Shown here: positions 1 through 7,970 of the stretch, piece after piece
Position numbering within the stretch: position 1 is the stretch's first letter
How the letters are laid out: the number at the start of each line of letters is the position of its first letter
Source of the DNA: JANSWY01 sp965243755
Lineage (GTDB): Bacteria; Bacteroidota; Bacteroidia; Cytophagales; Cyclobacteriaceae
NCBI GenBank assembly: GCA_965243755.1
Contig: CBDEVW010000003.1
Location: 434,001 to 498,000 of the forward strand
DNA: 64,000 nucleotides
Direction of reading: 5' to 3'
Made by a program: the position numbers and the translations under genes
Notes under the pieces: model-generated
Told to the model about the DNA's origin: nothing
Database searches by the model: none
What the model saw: the letters and a program-made list of their open reading frames with translations, nothing else

Positions 1-842
1 TTTTCAGCTAATTCAAGTAACTGAAGCCTTCTTTCCGGAATCAACTTAACCGTAGTAGGATGATGATGATGGGAAATGACGTAAACAAACCTTACATATT
101 GCCTGCTGCAAATCTCTTCCAGATGAGCTACATCCATACCATATTCATCTACCCTGACTTTTAATAGGTTTCCACGATGGAGTTGGATTAATTCATTGAA
201 AGTCTGATAGCTGGGGTCTCCTACCACAACATTTTCGCCAGCCTGTAAATATTTGGCCAGTATTAAATAAAAACCCATGATACTGCCTCTGGTCAATAGA
301 ACCTCTTCAGGTTCAGCAACAATCCCTCGTGACTCATGAAGGTATTTGCACAGTTGGTACCTTAAATAGGAATCTCCCATGAAATCAAACTGGTAATTCA
401 ATGTTTTATGGAAACGCCTGTTTTTAGTTAAACTGCCATATTCACTGATCAAAGACCTTATGGGTGCCAACCTCACATCGGGGTGTCCGTCATTGAAACT
501 GTAGTTAGGATATTGCGGTGGTGTGAATGGTGGCAAATTAACACCACCCCAACCTTGCTGTATCAATCGATCCGATTGAATCACAGGAAGCGCCTCATTG
601 ACAAAAGTTCCAGCTCCTTTTCGTGATACCACCCACCCCTGAACCAGCAATTCTTCATATGCCGCAATCACAGTTTTTCTATGTACCCCCAGCAATTCTG
701 CTAATTGCCTGGAACTTGGCAATCTCATGCCTGAAACCAGTTTACCTTCCGTCATCAACTGAATCAGGCGACCAGACATTTGAAGGTACAAAGGTGTATC
801 CCTATGGTGATCCAGTTTGATTAGGGAGGCATAAGGCAACAT
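1..842 (-). CDS. MocR/PdxR-type transcriptional regulator (3' end outside window)
   Basis: The frame is open from the ATG at 840-842 to the window edge, so about 280 N-terminal residues are visible and the C-terminus is missing. Residues 1-75 form a GntR-type winged helix (PLYLQMSGRLIQL, LPSSRQLAELLGVHRKTV). After a linker comes a fold-type I aminotransferase-like domain (EEVLLTRGSIMGFYLI, VVVGDPSYQTF). This is the MocR architecture, in which a PLP-binding domain senses PLP or an amino compound and controls a divergent target. The target here is probably the acetyltransferase and PNPOx-like pair starting at 922. The catalytic lysine region lies beyond the window. The family call is strong; the effector and regulon are inferred from position. 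Confidence 0.9.
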   Translation of the reverse strand, partial: MLPYASLIKLDHHRDTPLYLQMSGRLIQLMTEGKLVSGMRLPSSRQLAELLGVHRKTVIAAYEELLVQGWVVSRKGAGTFVNEALPVIQSDRLIQQGWGGVNLPPFTPPQYPNYSFNDGHPDVRLAPIRSLISEYGSLTKNRRFHKTLNYQFDFMGDSYLRYQLCKYLHESRGIVAEPEEVLLTRGSIMGFYLILAKYLQAGENVVVGDPSYQTFNELIQLHRGNLLKVRVDEYGMDVAHLEEICSRQYVRFVYVISHHHHPTTVKLIPERRLQLLELAE

Positions 843-859
843 AATTGGTCCGTTATTAG

Positions 860-897
860 ATTTAAAATTGGACTATAAAAGTAGTCCAATTTTAAAT
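860..897. promoter_or_regulatory. Perfect 16-bp inverted repeat, probable MocR operator
   Basis: Arms at 860-875 and 882-897 are exact reverse complements around a 6-nt spacer. The core half-site is TTGGACTA. It fills the gap between the MocR start (842) and the divergent acetyltransferase, ending exactly where the TAnnTTTG-type promoter element begins. A further TTGGAC copy lies at 903-908, in the same orientation as the left arm and 35 bp away. An autoregulatory and activating operator is the simplest reading; binding is inferred. Confidence 0.7.
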
Positions 898-905
898 TAC
901 ATTTG
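898..905 (+). promoter_or_regulatory. Bacteroidota-type -7 promoter element (TAnnTTTG)
   Basis: TACATTTG matches the Bacteroidota -7 consensus exactly and abuts the palindrome. Transcription from here would begin about 10 nt before the ATG at 922. There is no TTG -33 element at ideal spacing, which fits a promoter needing an activator bound at the palindrome. Confidence 0.45.
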
Positions 906-921
906 GACAAACGTTATAATT

Positions 922-1380
922 ATGTTGAACATAGCCCCCACTGTGAGTGAAGATCTGCCTTCTATAGTAGCTATGGAAGCGCATGAAGACAACAAACAAT
1001 ACATATTCCCATATGCTATCGAACGCCATCAGAAGGTAATTGACAACACTGATGAGTTTCACCTAAAAATTCTCGATGAAGCAAATGAGATTGTAGGGTT
1101 TGCCATAATGGTCGCTTCAGAGGAGGAAAAAGGCAGTCTGGAGTTTAGAAGGCTGGTCATTAATAAGAAAGGTAAGGGCTATGGCAGGGCAGCCGTTCAG
1201 TGGGTGAAAGACTATTTCTACCAGCAAAACACTTACCACAAACTATGGCTCGATGTGCTGGAAACCAACCATAGAGCACAAAAACTTTATAGTTCTGAGG
1301 GTTTTGAAAAGAAATACAGCACCAGGGAGTTTATTGATGGTGAATGGAAAAACCTGATCATAATGTCTATTGAAAAATAA
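922..1380 (+). CDS. GNAT family N-acetyltransferase
   Basis: A 152-residue GNAT acetyltransferase that would transfer an acetyl group from acetyl-CoA to an amine; the substrate is unknown. The acetyl-CoA loop is visible as KKGKGYGRAAVQW, a Q/RxxGxG/A-type motif, followed by the late GNAT helix ETNHRAQKLYSSEGF. The ATG at 922 is preferred to an in-frame GTG-type start further up, because that region holds the palindrome and promoter and its translation does not look like GNAT sequence. A flavin-binding protein follows 9 nt later. Divergence from a MocR regulator suggests the substrate may be an amine or amino acid (inference). Confidence 0.85.
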   Translation: MLNIAPTVSEDLPSIVAMEAHEDNKQYIFPYAIERHQKVIDNTDEFHLKILDEANEIVGFAIMVASEEEKGSLEFRRLVINKKGKGYGRAAVQWVKDYFYQQNTYHKLWLDVLETNHRAQKLYSSEGFEKKYSTREFIDGEWKNLIIMSIEK

Positions 1381-1389
1381 ATCTTAAAT

Positions 1390-2022
1390 ATGGAGCAGAA
1401 AACTAAGGTCAAAAGAGTACCCAAAAGAGGACACTACGATAGCGAAACAATTCACAGAATACTTGATCAGGATTTTATATGTCACATTGGTTTTGTACAT
1501 CAGGGTTACCCGGTAGTGATACCCACCCTTTACGGAAGAAGCGGTAATCAACTATATATTCATGGCTCTACAGCAAGTAGAATGATGAAAGACCTTAAAA
1601 ATGGCATTGAATTAAGTCTTACGGTCACCCAGGTGAATGGGCTGGTGCTTGCGAGATCTGCATTCCATCATTCAGTCAACTATGAGTCTGTGGTACTGTT
1701 TGGAACCGCAGAACTAGTAGAAACCGATGACGAAAAAATGAAGGCCCTGGAAATCGTGACCAATCATGTAATACCGGATCGATGGGATGAAGTGAGGATC
1801 CCAAACGACAAGGAATTGAAGGGAACTATGGTATTAAAAATTGCATTAGAATCAGCTTCAGCCAAAATCAGGACAGGTGGACCCGTTGACGACAAAGAGG
1901 ATTATGAACTGGACATTTGGGCGGGCACGATCCCAATCCAAAAATCTTATGGACAACCCATACCTGATGAATTGATGAATAAGCCATTACCAACTCCTAA
2001 CTCGGTTATGTCAATTATTTAA
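1390..2022 (+). CDS. Pyridoxamine 5'-phosphate oxidase-like flavin-binding protein
   Basis: A 210-residue split-barrel FMN-binding protein of the PNPOx-like / nitroimidazole-resistance type. Typical segments are FICHIGFVHQGYPVVIPT, LYIHGSTASRMM and the long C-terminal region with IRTGGPVDD. These proteins bind FMN, sometimes F420 or heme. It is probably not the vitamin B6 PdxH enzyme, which differs in its C-terminal half. It lies 9 nt downstream of the acetyltransferase and probably shares its promoter. MocR regulators next to PNPOx-like genes are a familiar pairing. Confidence 0.85.
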   Translation: MEQKTKVKRVPKRGHYDSETIHRILDQDFICHIGFVHQGYPVVIPTLYGRSGNQLYIHGSTASRMMKDLKNGIELSLTVTQVNGLVLARSAFHHSVNYESVVLFGTAELVETDDEKMKALEIVTNHVIPDRWDEVRIPNDKELKGTMVLKIALESASAKIRTGGPVDDKEDYELDIWAGTIPIQKSYGQPIPDELMNKPLPTPNSVMSII

Positions 2023-2047
2023 GCAGTATATTTTGTAGATTAGGTCA

Positions 2048-2647
2048 ATGAAAAAGAAATTATTGGACCTTGGATTGGATTTACTGGTAGTATTCATCGG
2101 AGTATTTGCAGCCTTTCAATTGAGTGACCTGAAAGAATCCCGCAAAGAAACTCAGACCAAACTTCGGTATTTCGAAAGCTTCAAAAAGGAATTGGAAAGT
2201 GTAAACCAGGATGTCATCACATTGAAGGATACCATTGGCACAATTCTGCGTCAATACGAAACCGCAATTGCGAAAGGCGAACAACCTGAATTACTGGTAC
2301 CCAGAAAACTATATTTTATTTCGAAACCTCATATAGTAGAATCAGCATTTGATTCTGACATCTTCAATAACCTGCATCCCAATTATCTGGTGAGTATCAG
2401 CAGGGGTTCCAACCTGTTCTATTGGATAGATCACAGTATTAAATCTTACAAAAGTCGGTGTAAAAACCTCTTGTATAATACGGAGAGAAAGTCATCTTAC
2501 TATTATGATCAGTATGGGTTGAAGAAAGAATATCAATGGTACCTTGACGACCTGAAGGAGATTCACAGCCTGTTGGATTTACTCCAGCAGTCCATTGAGA
2601 AGGGTGCGATTCCGGGAACGGAATATCAAATGAAGCAAATGAAATAG
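2048..2647 (+). CDS. Membrane-anchored protein of unknown function (DUF6090-like)
   Basis: A 199-residue protein with one N-terminal membrane segment (LLDLGLDLLVVFIGVFAAFQL), then a mostly helical, charged soluble region. The start, in which a short basic helix runs into a transmembrane helix and then a small polar helix, resembles the Bacteroidota DUF6090 proteins; this is pattern memory, not an alignment. No catalytic motif is seen. It is 25 nt downstream of the PNPOx-like gene and may be the last gene of that operon. Confidence 0.55.
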   Translation: MKKKLLDLGLDLLVVFIGVFAAFQLSDLKESRKETQTKLRYFESFKKELESVNQDVITLKDTIGTILRQYETAIAKGEQPELLVPRKLYFISKPHIVESAFDSDIFNNLHPNYLVSISRGSNLFYWIDHSIKSYKSRCKNLLYNTERKSSYYYDQYGLKKEYQWYLDDLKEIHSLLDLLQQSIEKGAIPGTEYQMKQMK

Positions 2648-3033
2648 GAATTGCCTATACCAATCCCAATTTCATCTTGATCATAAATACAATTCTTTTA
2701 GGGATAGATACTAATGAATGTACTATAATGTTCGTGATGTTTTCTAATAATGCCATTTTCCTAACTGTTTAGTGTAGTACTAATTTGGTCTTTTTTTTAA
2801 TCAATTCCACCCCCATTTCGACGAACCGGAATTTTTCAGCGCTGATTGGGAAAAATTAATCGATCAACCCAAAACATGGCTAATCAGGCACATTGAGGCT
2901 ATAAAACCTTATCATTTCACCCCCGTAATACAGACTAACATTTGTTAGTGAGAAATGCTTTTAAAAATCGATTAAATTATTATATTGTCGTATAAAAACA
3001 ACTTTTTTTTAGTAACCCAAAACAGATTAGGAG
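2648..3033. other. 386-bp intergenic stretch with a start-less open frame
   Basis: No gene with a usable start is seen. A plus-strand frame is open from 2784 to the TAG at 2946-2948 (54 codons, no ATG, GTG or TTG) and its translation looks protein-like (HFDEPEFFSADWEKL). It may be a gene remnant. The last 80 bases are AT-rich and could hold the promoter of the gene at 3034. Confidence 0.4.
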
Positions 3034-3336
3034 ATGATACAGGCCATTCTTAAAGAACACTATATCTATAGTGACCAATATGGCCCCAGACAAGGGGTAA
3101 AGGAAGAAATATTAGAGACCAGATACTTTAGTTCTGAAGAGAAGTTTAAACAATGGTATGATACCTTCAAAGATAAATTGTGGGAAGATATACCTGGCTC
3201 AAAAGATTTGTGCGAAGGCCTATATGTAGAGAAGCATTACATCCCTGTGGATAACATGGCTCCTCCGAAGGAACTGCGCAAACATGCTACTTTCAGGAAG
3301 GGTGTATCCCGATACTATGCCAACCTGCATGAATAA
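3034..3336 (+). CDS. Small hypothetical protein
   Basis: A 100-residue soluble protein that I do not recognise. It is rich in aromatic and charged residues (KFKQWYDTFKDKLWEDI) and has no signal peptide or membrane helix. The ATG at 3034 follows a purine-rich stretch. A clear terminator follows 8 nt after the stop, so it is probably transcribed alone. Base composition is like its neighbours. Confidence 0.6.
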   Translation: MIQAILKEHYIYSDQYGPRQGVKEEILETRYFSSEEKFKQWYDTFKDKLWEDIPGSKDLCEGLYVEKHYIPVDNMAPPKELRKHATFRKGVSRYYANLHE

Positions 3337-3343
3337 GGTACCA

Positions 3344-3368
3344 GACCAGCCAGTGCTGGTCTTTTTTA
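3344..3368 (+). terminator. Rho-independent terminator
   Basis: A perfect 7-bp stem (GACCAGC / GCTGGTC) with a CAGT loop is followed by six T. It ends the small gene at 3034-3336. Its T-tract overlaps the stop codon of the convergent CotH gene. Confidence 0.8.
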
Positions 3369-4859
3369 TTTCACCACAATTCGATTGGATGTCCCATTAT
3401 GGTCAATAAAATATAGTCCTGGTCTTATTGAATGCGGAAGCCTTACTTTATTAAATCGTCCCACTCTGAAGATTCTGATATCAACTAATCTTCCAGTGCT
3501 GTCCCATACTGTGATATCGTTAGCTGTCCCTGATATTAAAAATTCTCCATTGATAACAGGGTTTGGGAAATAATTGAAAGTATGTATTGGTTGCGAAGCA
3601 CTGGTTACTACAAAATCGGACAATTGATCTTCTGCCGTTTCAGTCCTTTTGTCAATGTAATTTTCCAAACCATAAGGCAAATGATCGGCAAGATCGTTTT
3701 GGTCAAAACTTCGATCAAAGTCTTCGACTGAAAACCCAAATGTTTGAGGGTAATAGGTGTCTCTCGAAATGGAAGGCCGCAATAGAACCCGGTAATCCTC
3801 CAAAATAGCGCCAAGTTGCAGTGCATTGAAGTGATTTTCCAAAAGGCTCCTCATTTCTCTCACGTAATAATTCAGGTACTTTTGCTGAGCAAGAACCTTC
3901 TTAACTAAAGGCCTCCCCTCACCATGTTTTGGCCAGTCAAGCACATCTCGCTCGGCCCAGTCTCTGTTTACCCAGTCGATTCCAAAAGTATTGTCCACAT
4001 CATATGGAATGAATGAAACGAGACCGGTAGAAGGATCCTCGTAGAGATAAAAATTGTTTTTATTGTAGCTGTATCCATCCCAATGCCCTAGTATTGCTTC
4101 TGCTGCAAAATACCTCACCAATGAATAGACATCAAGGTGTTGTTCTATCTCCTCCAGGAATACAGTTTGGTTAAATTCATTGAGCACATTTACAAGATCC
4201 ACTAGTTTTTGTCGATCATTGAGAGCCTCATTGGTTTTTAATTCAAACCGGTTATTATCCCAAACCTGTCCATCATCTTCCAATGTGGCACCCCAGTAGC
4301 ATTTATAAATATTGCCAGAATCATCGTCAAAACGTTCTTGTACAAATTCATCATCTATTTGCTCTACATTCAAATACAGCCCCATATATTCACCATTGAT
4401 GTAAAGCTCAACATGCGAAGACCTTGCGGCAGGCACATTCATCATTCGGAAAATCTGTAGAGACAAATGCTCTCTGATCATAGAGGGGTCATTGTTTTCA
4501 GCCTTCAGGTTAAACTTTTTAAAGTCATGAAATTTCGGTCCTCCAAATTCTCTGAAGTCAATTTTGAAGGATTTCTTAGGGTGATACCGAGAAGTGTTTC
4601 CCCTTAATCTTATCCCTACGTTATTAGCTACCTCATCTACCTGTGAGTTTACAAAATGTACATTGCAGGGCTGGTATTCATTACTTTCAAGATTATCAGG
4701 ATTGAGTAGGTACTCTTTGTCGGCTTCATCCATGGTGACATAGATATAAGCAATTTCACCGGAACGGTAGATTTCATTATCTGATGGGTTGATGTTTTGC
4801 GAGAATACCTGGGAATTCCAGGTAACAAACACCAATAGCAGGACCAGGCGTATCGCCAT
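3366..4859 (-). CDS. CotH kinase family protein with T9SS C-terminal sorting domain
   Basis: A 497-residue secreted protein. Residues 1-20 are a signal peptide ending VFSQ. Residues 30-400 are the CotH domain, with the strand-turn GIRLRGNTSRYHPKKSFKIDF near 85-105, then LNVEQIDDEF and FIPYDVDNTFG, the last likely carrying acidic metal or ATP ligands. CotH proteins are atypical secreted kinases, known from spore-coat CotH. Residues 425-497 form a type A T9SS sorting domain (YFPNPV start, LPHSIRPGLYFI end), so the protein is likely secreted to the surface. It is divergent from the lamin-tail/DUF4956/HlyD/TolC genes, families that often accompany CotH. The substrate is unknown. Confidence 0.88.
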   Translation of the reverse strand: MAIRLVLLLVFVTWNSQVFSQNINPSDNEIYRSGEIAYIYVTMDEADKEYLLNPDNLESNEYQPCNVHFVNSQVDEVANNVGIRLRGNTSRYHPKKSFKIDFREFGGPKFHDFKKFNLKAENNDPSMIREHLSLQIFRMMNVPAARSSHVELYINGEYMGLYLNVEQIDDEFVQERFDDDSGNIYKCYWGATLEDDGQVWDNNRFELKTNEALNDRQKLVDLVNVLNEFNQTVFLEEIEQHLDVYSLVRYFAAEAILGHWDGYSYNKNNFYLYEDPSTGLVSFIPYDVDNTFGIDWVNRDWAERDVLDWPKHGEGRPLVKKVLAQQKYLNYYVREMRSLLENHFNALQLGAILEDYRVLLRPSISRDTYYPQTFGFSVEDFDRSFDQNDLADHLPYGLENYIDKRTETAEDQLSDFVVTSASQPIHTFNYFPNPVINGEFLISGTANDITVWDSTGRLVDIRIFRVGRFNKVRLPHSIRPGLYFIDHNGTSNRIVVK

Positions 4860-5061
4860 AATTTCTTCATTTTAGTACAAACCCAAATATATGCAAAGCC
4901 AATTCAGGGAAAAGGTTAAACACTTAATTCCATTTCCAAAAAATGTAAAATTTTGTAAAATCAGATTCAATATTGACGTAATTTCCGGGTTACGTTAATG
5001 TTATATTAAAATTAACTTAACTTGGAGCACCCGAAAATGATGCCATCATAATGAAGATAGA

Positions 5062-6306
5062 ATGATAAGAGTATTTTTAAGCGCCTTCGCCCTTTTGGCT
5101 TTGTTTTTCCTGAATTCCTGTAGTAAAGACGATGATTCTCCACTTGAGGAGTCAGACCTTGAATTGTTCATCAATGAGATCCATCCTACTGGTGGGCCTG
5201 ACTGGTTAGAAATATACAATGCCGGTTTTCAACGAGTAGATCTGGGAGGGTTTCTGATCTATGATGACCCGGAAAACAAATACCTGATTCCTTCTGGTAT
5301 TTCCATTGAACCCGGAGGATTTTCAATCTTTCTATGTGATGATCTTGCATTTGAAAACCATACTAATTTCAAATTGTCATCCAGAGGTGAAACCATCACA
5401 CTGGAGTCTAACATCAATGAGTTGGTTGATGTGGTGACCTATCCGGAATTGGTGGAAGGAAGTGTTTATGCCAGGTTCAGTGACGGATCTGATCACTGGG
5501 CAATCTCCAGTAACCCCACCCAGGGTGCAAGTAACGGCTCCTCTCCTTCGGTAGTAATTAATAGTGTTTCACAAACCCCTATTGTAGTAGAGCCCGCTGA
5601 CGATGTAATCATTGAAGTCTCGTTATCTTCCTCCAGTGTTACCAGCATCAATCTTAATTACCAAATCAATAATGGTAATTTCACTACTATTCCGATGAGT
5701 GCAGGATCTGGAGCTCTTTATCAGGCAACTATTCCAGCCTTAAATGCATCAGGAGAAGTCGCTTACTATATTGAAGTAGTTGACAGTGAGTCATTTGTGG
5801 TAAGGAGCCCGGTTGCAGCTGAAGCCTATTACCAATATACCACCTCCACCGATGAACTCCCGCAACTTTACATCAATGAGTTTTTGGCGGTTAACCAGTC
5901 TTGTTGTCCGGACACTGATGGTGGTACAGAGGAGTTTGATGACTGGATAGAAATTTACAATGCCGGTAGTGCTTCCGTAGATATAGGTGGGTTTTACATT
6001 ACTGACGATAGTGCTGATCCGTTTAAATACCAGATTCCAACGGATGCTCAGTCCTCAACAACCATCCCTTCCGGCGGGTATTTAATTTTATGGGCGGATA
6101 ATGACACTGAGCAGGGACCTTTGCATTTAGGTTTTGGCCTTAGTGGAGAGGGTGAAGACATCTCACTAAATTACCGGGATGGAAGAACAATTGACCTCCA
6201 TTCCTTTGGTGTTCAAACAGCTGATATTTCGCAAGGAAGGATTCAGGATGGAAGTGAGACATGGACCTCATTTTCCAACCCTACGCCCGGTCAAAGCAAT
6301 AACTAA
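5062..6306 (+). CDS. Surface lipoprotein with two lamin tail domains
   Basis: A 414-residue lipoprotein. The signal ends FFLNSC with Cys20, followed by SKDDD, which fits the Bacteroidota surface-lipoprotein export signal. Two lamin tail domains (LTD) are visible: residues 33-125 (LFINEIHPTGGPDWLEIYNA) and 270-405 (LYINEFLAV, DDWIEIYNAG). A beta-sandwich linker lies between them. Bacterial LTDs occur in secreted proteins with nuclease, phosphatase or CotH partners and probably mediate surface binding. It is the first gene of a tight plus-strand operon, 6 nt before DUF4956. Confidence 0.88.
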   Translation: MIRVFLSAFALLALFFLNSCSKDDDSPLEESDLELFINEIHPTGGPDWLEIYNAGFQRVDLGGFLIYDDPENKYLIPSGISIEPGGFSIFLCDDLAFENHTNFKLSSRGETITLESNINELVDVVTYPELVEGSVYARFSDGSDHWAISSNPTQGASNGSSPSVVINSVSQTPIVVEPADDVIIEVSLSSSSVTSINLNYQINNGNFTTIPMSAGSGALYQATIPALNASGEVAYYIEVVDSESFVVRSPVAAEAYYQYTTSTDELPQLYINEFLAVNQSCCPDTDGGTEEFDDWIEIYNAGSASVDIGGFYITDDSADPFKYQIPTDAQSSTTIPSGGYLILWADNDTEQGPLHLGFGLSGEGEDISLNYRDGRTIDLHSFGVQTADISQGRIQDGSETWTSFSNPTPGQSNN

Positions 6307-6312
6307 CCCATC

Positions 6313-6990
6313 ATGTTCGAATTGTTTCCAGACCAACCAGTGAGCGAGTTTCCTACATTGATCAATGTAGCATACGCGATGATATGGGCCTTCGTGTTGG
6401 CAGCATTAATTGCAATTACGCATAAATTAACATTCAAAGGAAAAAGGTATCCATCCAATTTTTTTCAGTCTTTGGTGCTTGGTGCCATTGTAACCTCTAT
6501 GGTTATGATGGCCATAGGAGACAGTCTGGCCAGAGGGTTGGGCGTTTTTGGGGCTATGGCAATCATCAGGTTCAGGACCAGGATTGAAGACCCACGAAAC
6601 GTATTGTTCTTGTTTGCGGCATTAAGTGTTGGTCTTGCCATTGGTGTATATGGATATACCATCGCATTTGTTGGTACTGTAATATTTTGTGCGGTGGCAT
6701 TTATACTTCATTTTTCTGCCTTCCAAATGAATGGTCAAAAAGGAAAGATCAATTTCACTTTGCTTAATTCTGAAGATCTTCCGGCGGTACTCGCTGTTGC
6801 TCATCAGTTTTGTTCAGAGCTGCACAACATCAACATGACTGCCGACTCCAGAGAAGACCGAAAAGTGGTAAAATATCAATATCAATTCGCATTGGCATCC
6901 GGAAAAAGTAAAGACGAACTTTTTGAAAGATTGCAAAATGAAACCGCTGTTATCCAGTTGAGAATAGCGATGGATGAGGACCTAAATTGA
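6313..6990 (+). CDS. DUF4956 inner-membrane protein
   Basis: A 225-residue protein with four predicted membrane helices in residues 15-140 and a C-terminal cytosolic ACT-like region of about 85 residues. The family signature LGVFGAMAIIRFRTRIEDP is clear and resembles MgtC. DUF4956 is usually encoded with a VTC-type polyphosphate polymerase and CotH. Here CotH and LTD genes are present, but no VTC gene is in view. It is followed 7 nt later by an HlyD-like adaptor, so it may be the inner-membrane part of an envelope-spanning complex (inference). Confidence 0.88.
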   Translation: MFELFPDQPVSEFPTLINVAYAMIWAFVLAALIAITHKLTFKGKRYPSNFFQSLVLGAIVTSMVMMAIGDSLARGLGVFGAMAIIRFRTRIEDPRNVLFLFAALSVGLAIGVYGYTIAFVGTVIFCAVAFILHFSAFQMNGQKGKINFTLLNSEDLPAVLAVAHQFCSELHNINMTADSREDRKVVKYQYQFALASGKSKDELFERLQNETAVIQLRIAMDEDLN

Positions 6991-6997
6991 CCCAGCA

Positions 6998-7969
6998 ATG
7001 AAAAAACAAGCTACATTTTATTTCATGATCGGCACCCTCTTCATTGCACTCCTGCTATTTAATGGTTATTTTTTTGGAGGGGGTAATAAGTATGTAGGAG
7101 TAACTTATGCCAAGGAATATAAAGTTTCCACAGACAAATCTGCGCTTGTAAAGAAGGTATATGTTACGCCTGGACAAGCAGTAAATACAGGTGACCTGCT
7201 TGTAGAACTGACCAGCAATGACCTGGATATAGAAATTGCCAAACTGCAGAACAGGATCAACGCAGCAAATGCGGATAGAGATACTAAAACTACCCTAATT
7301 GATGCAGAAATTGAGTACATTAAGAGTGAAAGGAACTTAAAAATAGACGCTATCGAAAACGATATTGATGAACTAAAGGTCTCGTTTGCCAACAAAGTGA
7401 ACATGCTGAAGTCATTGGGAGAAGTTGCTGATTCAGCAGAGTTGCAGCGAAAAATAAAGACCCTGCTAAACAAAAAGCAGCTACAATATCAGTCCGCGCA
7501 GTATAAAATAAATGACCTGTCCACCGATCACCAGGCTGAAATACAAACACTCAATACCAGAATCAATTTACTGGAGCAGGAACTGCAAATACTTCAGGAC
7601 CAACAAAAACAACTGAACAAATATGCCACGTTTGATGGTGTTGTAGAAAACGTCTATGTCAAAGATGCGGAACAGGTGGCCGCTTATTCTAATTTACTCT
7701 CAATTAATCCGAGCAGACCATCATCAGTAGTAGGTTATTTAGTTGGTAAACAGGTGTCTGCCAATATTATTGGATCATCAGTGAAGGTTTTCAGATATGA
7801 TAACCGCAATACCCAGATTGAAGGAGAAATAATTGGATTAGGGGCAGTAGTTGCTTTACCTGATATCCTGCAAAAATCTACGGCAGTGAAAGCCTATGGC
7901 CAGGAGGTGTTCATTCAACTAGATCAAAAAAACGAGTTTACCGTTGGGGAAAAAGTACTGATCAAATAA
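6998..7969 (+). CDS. HlyD-like membrane fusion (periplasmic adaptor) protein
   Basis: A 323-residue protein with an N-terminal membrane anchor (FYFMIGTLFIALLLFNGYFF). A first half-lipoyl segment near 50-68 reads VKKVYVTPGQAVNTGDLL. A long coiled coil spans about 75-205. The second half-lipoyl segment is YATFDGVVENVYVKDAEQV, and a beta-barrel tail follows. This is the fold of the adaptors that bridge an inner-membrane pump to TolC. No ABC, RND or MFS pump is encoded nearby; the upstream neighbour is DUF4956 and the downstream one is TolC-like, one base after the stop. Confidence 0.85.
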   Translation: MKKQATFYFMIGTLFIALLLFNGYFFGGGNKYVGVTYAKEYKVSTDKSALVKKVYVTPGQAVNTGDLLVELTSNDLDIEIAKLQNRINAANADRDTKTTLIDAEIEYIKSERNLKIDAIENDIDELKVSFANKVNMLKSLGEVADSAELQRKIKTLLNKKQLQYQSAQYKINDLSTDHQAEIQTLNTRINLLEQELQILQDQQKQLNKYATFDGVVENVYVKDAEQVAAYSNLLSINPSRPSSVVGYLVGKQVSANIIGSSVKVFRYDNRNTQIEGEIIGLGAVVALPDILQKSTAVKAYGQEVFIQLDQKNEFTVGEKVLIK

Positions 7970-7970
7970 T

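Noticed and set aside
915..920. TATAAT -10 box directly before the acetyltransferase ATG
   Set aside because: Transcription from it would start inside the gene. TACATTTG at 898-905 fits Bacteroidota promoters and the start codon better.
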